From the NCBI RefSeq assembly GCF_004827385.1, contig NZ_SRXN01000010.1, forward strand, positions 62,001 through 126,000: 64,000 nt of DNA. Direction: 5' to 3'. A program made the translations under genes and the position numbers. Shown piece after piece: positions 62,785-64,000 of this stretch. The stretch's first letter is position 1. Each line of letters begins with the position of its first letter. This DNA comes from Ensifer sp. MPMI2T (lineage in GTDB: Bacteria; Pseudomonadota; Alphaproteobacteria; Rhizobiales; Rhizobiaceae). A model generated the notes under the pieces. It made no database searches. It was not told the origin of the DNA and saw nothing but the letters and a program-made list of their open reading frames with translations.

Positions 62785-62958
62785 TCTTTTGTCCTCGTTC
62801 GCCGGTTAGAGCCTGACAACATCATCACAAATGTGTCTTGATGGCTCCAACCATCTTTATATTGGCGGTTACCATGCACAGAAAAGTCGGGCTTTTCCGG
62901 CTGTCCGCGTATCTGAGCGGCGGGGAATGCCGGCTTCCCCGACAATCCCCTGTCCCAC

Positions 62959-63531
62959 TCATGCCTTGATATTGGCGGCGTCAATCCAGCCAATATTTCC
63001 ATCGTTACGCCGATAGACGATGTTCAGGTCTTCCTTGCCCGGGCTGCGGAACATCAGCACCGGTTCGTCCGTCATGTCGAGTGCCATGACGGCGCTCGCG
63101 ACGGACATCGTCCTCAACTGTTTCGTGCTTTCGGCAACGATGGTTGGTGCATAATCCTCCGGGACCTCTTCGTCCTCGTAGGGCACCGAGTCCATCACCC
63201 TGTAGGTCACTTCGGGGGCGTTCTGCCCGTTGCCGTTGTGGTGATCCTTGAGCTTACGCTTGTAGCGCCGGAGCCGCTTCTCGATCCGGTCCGAGGCCGC
63301 ATCAAAAGCCGCCTGCGGCTCATTCGCCTGGCCATTCGCCTGCAATACCACGCCCGTGTCGAGATGAAGTTTGCAGTCGGCGCTGAAACGCGATCCAGAC
63401 TTTTCCACAGTGACCTGGCTTGAATATCCTCCATCGAAATATTTGGTAACCGCTTGGTCGATCTGCTCCCCGATGCGGGCGCGGAACGAATCTCCGATTT
63501 CCATATGTTTGCCGGATACACGCACACTCAT
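62959..63531 (-). CDS. hpf: Ribosome hibernation promoting factor (long form)
   Basis: A 190-residue protein. The N-terminal S30AE domain is visible as SVRVSGKHMEIGDSFRARI, YSSQVTVEKSGSRF and DAASDRIEKRLRRYKRKLKDH; the C-terminal dimerisation domain has ASAVMALDMTDEPVLMFRSPGKEDLNIVYRRNDGNIGWID. This two-domain architecture is the long HPF that makes 100S ribosome dimers in stationary phase. GAGGA precedes the ATG at 63531. It lies downstream of rpoN. Confidence 0.94.
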   Translation of the reverse strand: MSVRVSGKHMEIGDSFRARIGEQIDQAVTKYFDGGYSSQVTVEKSGSRFSADCKLHLDTGVVLQANGQANEPQAAFDAASDRIEKRLRRYKRKLKDHHNGNGQNAPEVTYRVMDSVPYEDEEVPEDYAPTIVAESTKQLRTMSVASAVMALDMTDEPVLMFRSPGKEDLNIVYRRNDGNIGWIDAANIKA

Positions 63532-63756
63532 GGAGTTTCCTCTCTCGTTCGTGATTTGCGCGTCCAGTCTATTCCAAGCGCCTTCGTCATCCAAGCTTTT
63601 CACGCAAGGGCGGCGCATCTGCGCCGCGGTTCGGCCGCTCGGGAACCGCCGAAGTGGAGTGGGTCCTCGGCAATTGCGGCGCGCTCATATCGCCTGTGTC
63701 GCAGGGAGTCAATTGCGGGTCGCAAAAAATCCGCATTCGCGGTCAAAAGGCGCGCT

Positions 63757-64000
63757 CTAGAAGCCAGCCGCTTTGGCAAGCGCTCGCTTTTCACGACGCC
63801 GCTGGACCGAGGAGGGGATATTCATCGCCTCGCGATATTTGGCGACGGTGCGCCGGGCTAGGTCGATGCCGGCCTGCTTCAGCAGATCGACGATGTCGTC
63901 GTCGGAAAGCACCGCGTCTGCGCTCTCCTGCTGGATCATGGTGCGGATGCGGTGACGGACGGATTCCGCCGAGTGGGCGTCGCCGTTTTCGGCCGAGCCG
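63757..64000 (-). CDS. rpoN: RNA polymerase sigma-54 factor RpoN, C-terminal end (partial)
   Basis: Only the last 80 codons are in the window. The RpoN box ARRTVAKYREAMNIPSSVQRRR is present, preceded by the core-binding/HTH end (HSAESVRHRIRTMIQQESADAVLSDDDIVDLLKQAGIDL). Sigma-54 directs nitrogen-fixation and nitrogen-assimilation genes with AAA+ activators. The gene enters from the right edge on the minus strand and is followed by hpf after 225 bases. Confidence 0.97.
   Translation of the reverse strand, partial: GSAENGDAHSAESVRHRIRTMIQQESADAVLSDDDIVDLLKQAGIDLARRTVAKYREAMNIPSSVQRRREKRALAKAAGF

Overview
The window comes from the chromosome of a GC-rich alphaproteobacterium of the order Rhizobiales, most probably Sinorhizobium (Ensifer). 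Pointers are the gene order (dnaA beside rpsT, mutM-ubiE-ubiB next to dnaA, an iolC-iolD-iolE-iolB cluster with an RpiR regulator, hrcA-grpE beside rph, rpoN-hpf-ptsN), the alphaproteobacterial protein sequences, and mosaic palindromic repeats of the rhizobial RIME type. The species call is inference from gene order and sequence style; no search was run.

Positions 1-1275 hold the end of a sugar-type ABC transporter ATPase gene and the 5' part of comM (Mg-chelatase-like AAA+ protein). comM is split just before its Walker A motif by an integrative element of about 13.8 kb (about 1275-15072). The 3' half of comM resumes at about 15069. Joining the two chromosomal flanks restores an unbroken reading frame across the P-loop. 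The element carries a large serine recombinase beside its right end and a small serine resolvase with a Tn3-like three-subsite res region. Its cargo includes a three-gene operon (TIGR04255-like protein, unknown protein, permuted NlpC/P60-like papain-fold protein), a Ser/Thr kinase-TPR gene pair overlapping by ATGA, two small membrane proteins, two paralogous small proteins, a ParB-like protein preceded by an array of about eight degenerate palindromes, a HIRAN-domain protein, a small unknown protein and a membrane-anchored SNase-like nuclease. No conjugation, capsid or replication-initiation genes are visible. This is the least described part of the window.

Positions 15963-28650 are ordinary chromosome: an ArsR regulator beside a threonine-dehydratase-like enzyme, cysK, two LysE-type exporters, a ChaC-type cyclotransferase, a NIPSNAP protein, two EamA transporters with Lrp and AraC regulators, dut, prfC and a few small proteins. 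Positions 28649-36940 form the myo-inositol catabolism locus (iolC, iolD, iolE, iolB, an RpiR-type regulator and a Gfo/Idh/MocA dehydrogenase). Three GGAA-N6-TTC palindromes lie at its promoters.

Positions 37107-50340 include a glutamine amidotransferase, coaBC, a nucleoside deaminase, an atypical SDR lacking the catalytic Tyr/Lys, ubiB-ubiE, mutM, an enoyl-CoA hydratase, rpsT and dnaA. A 0.9 kb dnaA leader is rich in GANTC (CcrM) sites. Positions 50646-53906 hold an ECF42-type sigma factor with its YCII partner and further small-domain proteins. Positions 54126-59167 hold the hemW-rdgB-VOC-rph operon and hrcA-grpE. The window ends with a lactone-oxidase-type flavoenzyme and an SDR, a frameshifted LuxR-type regulator, and ptsN-hpf-rpoN, with rpoN cut by the window edge.
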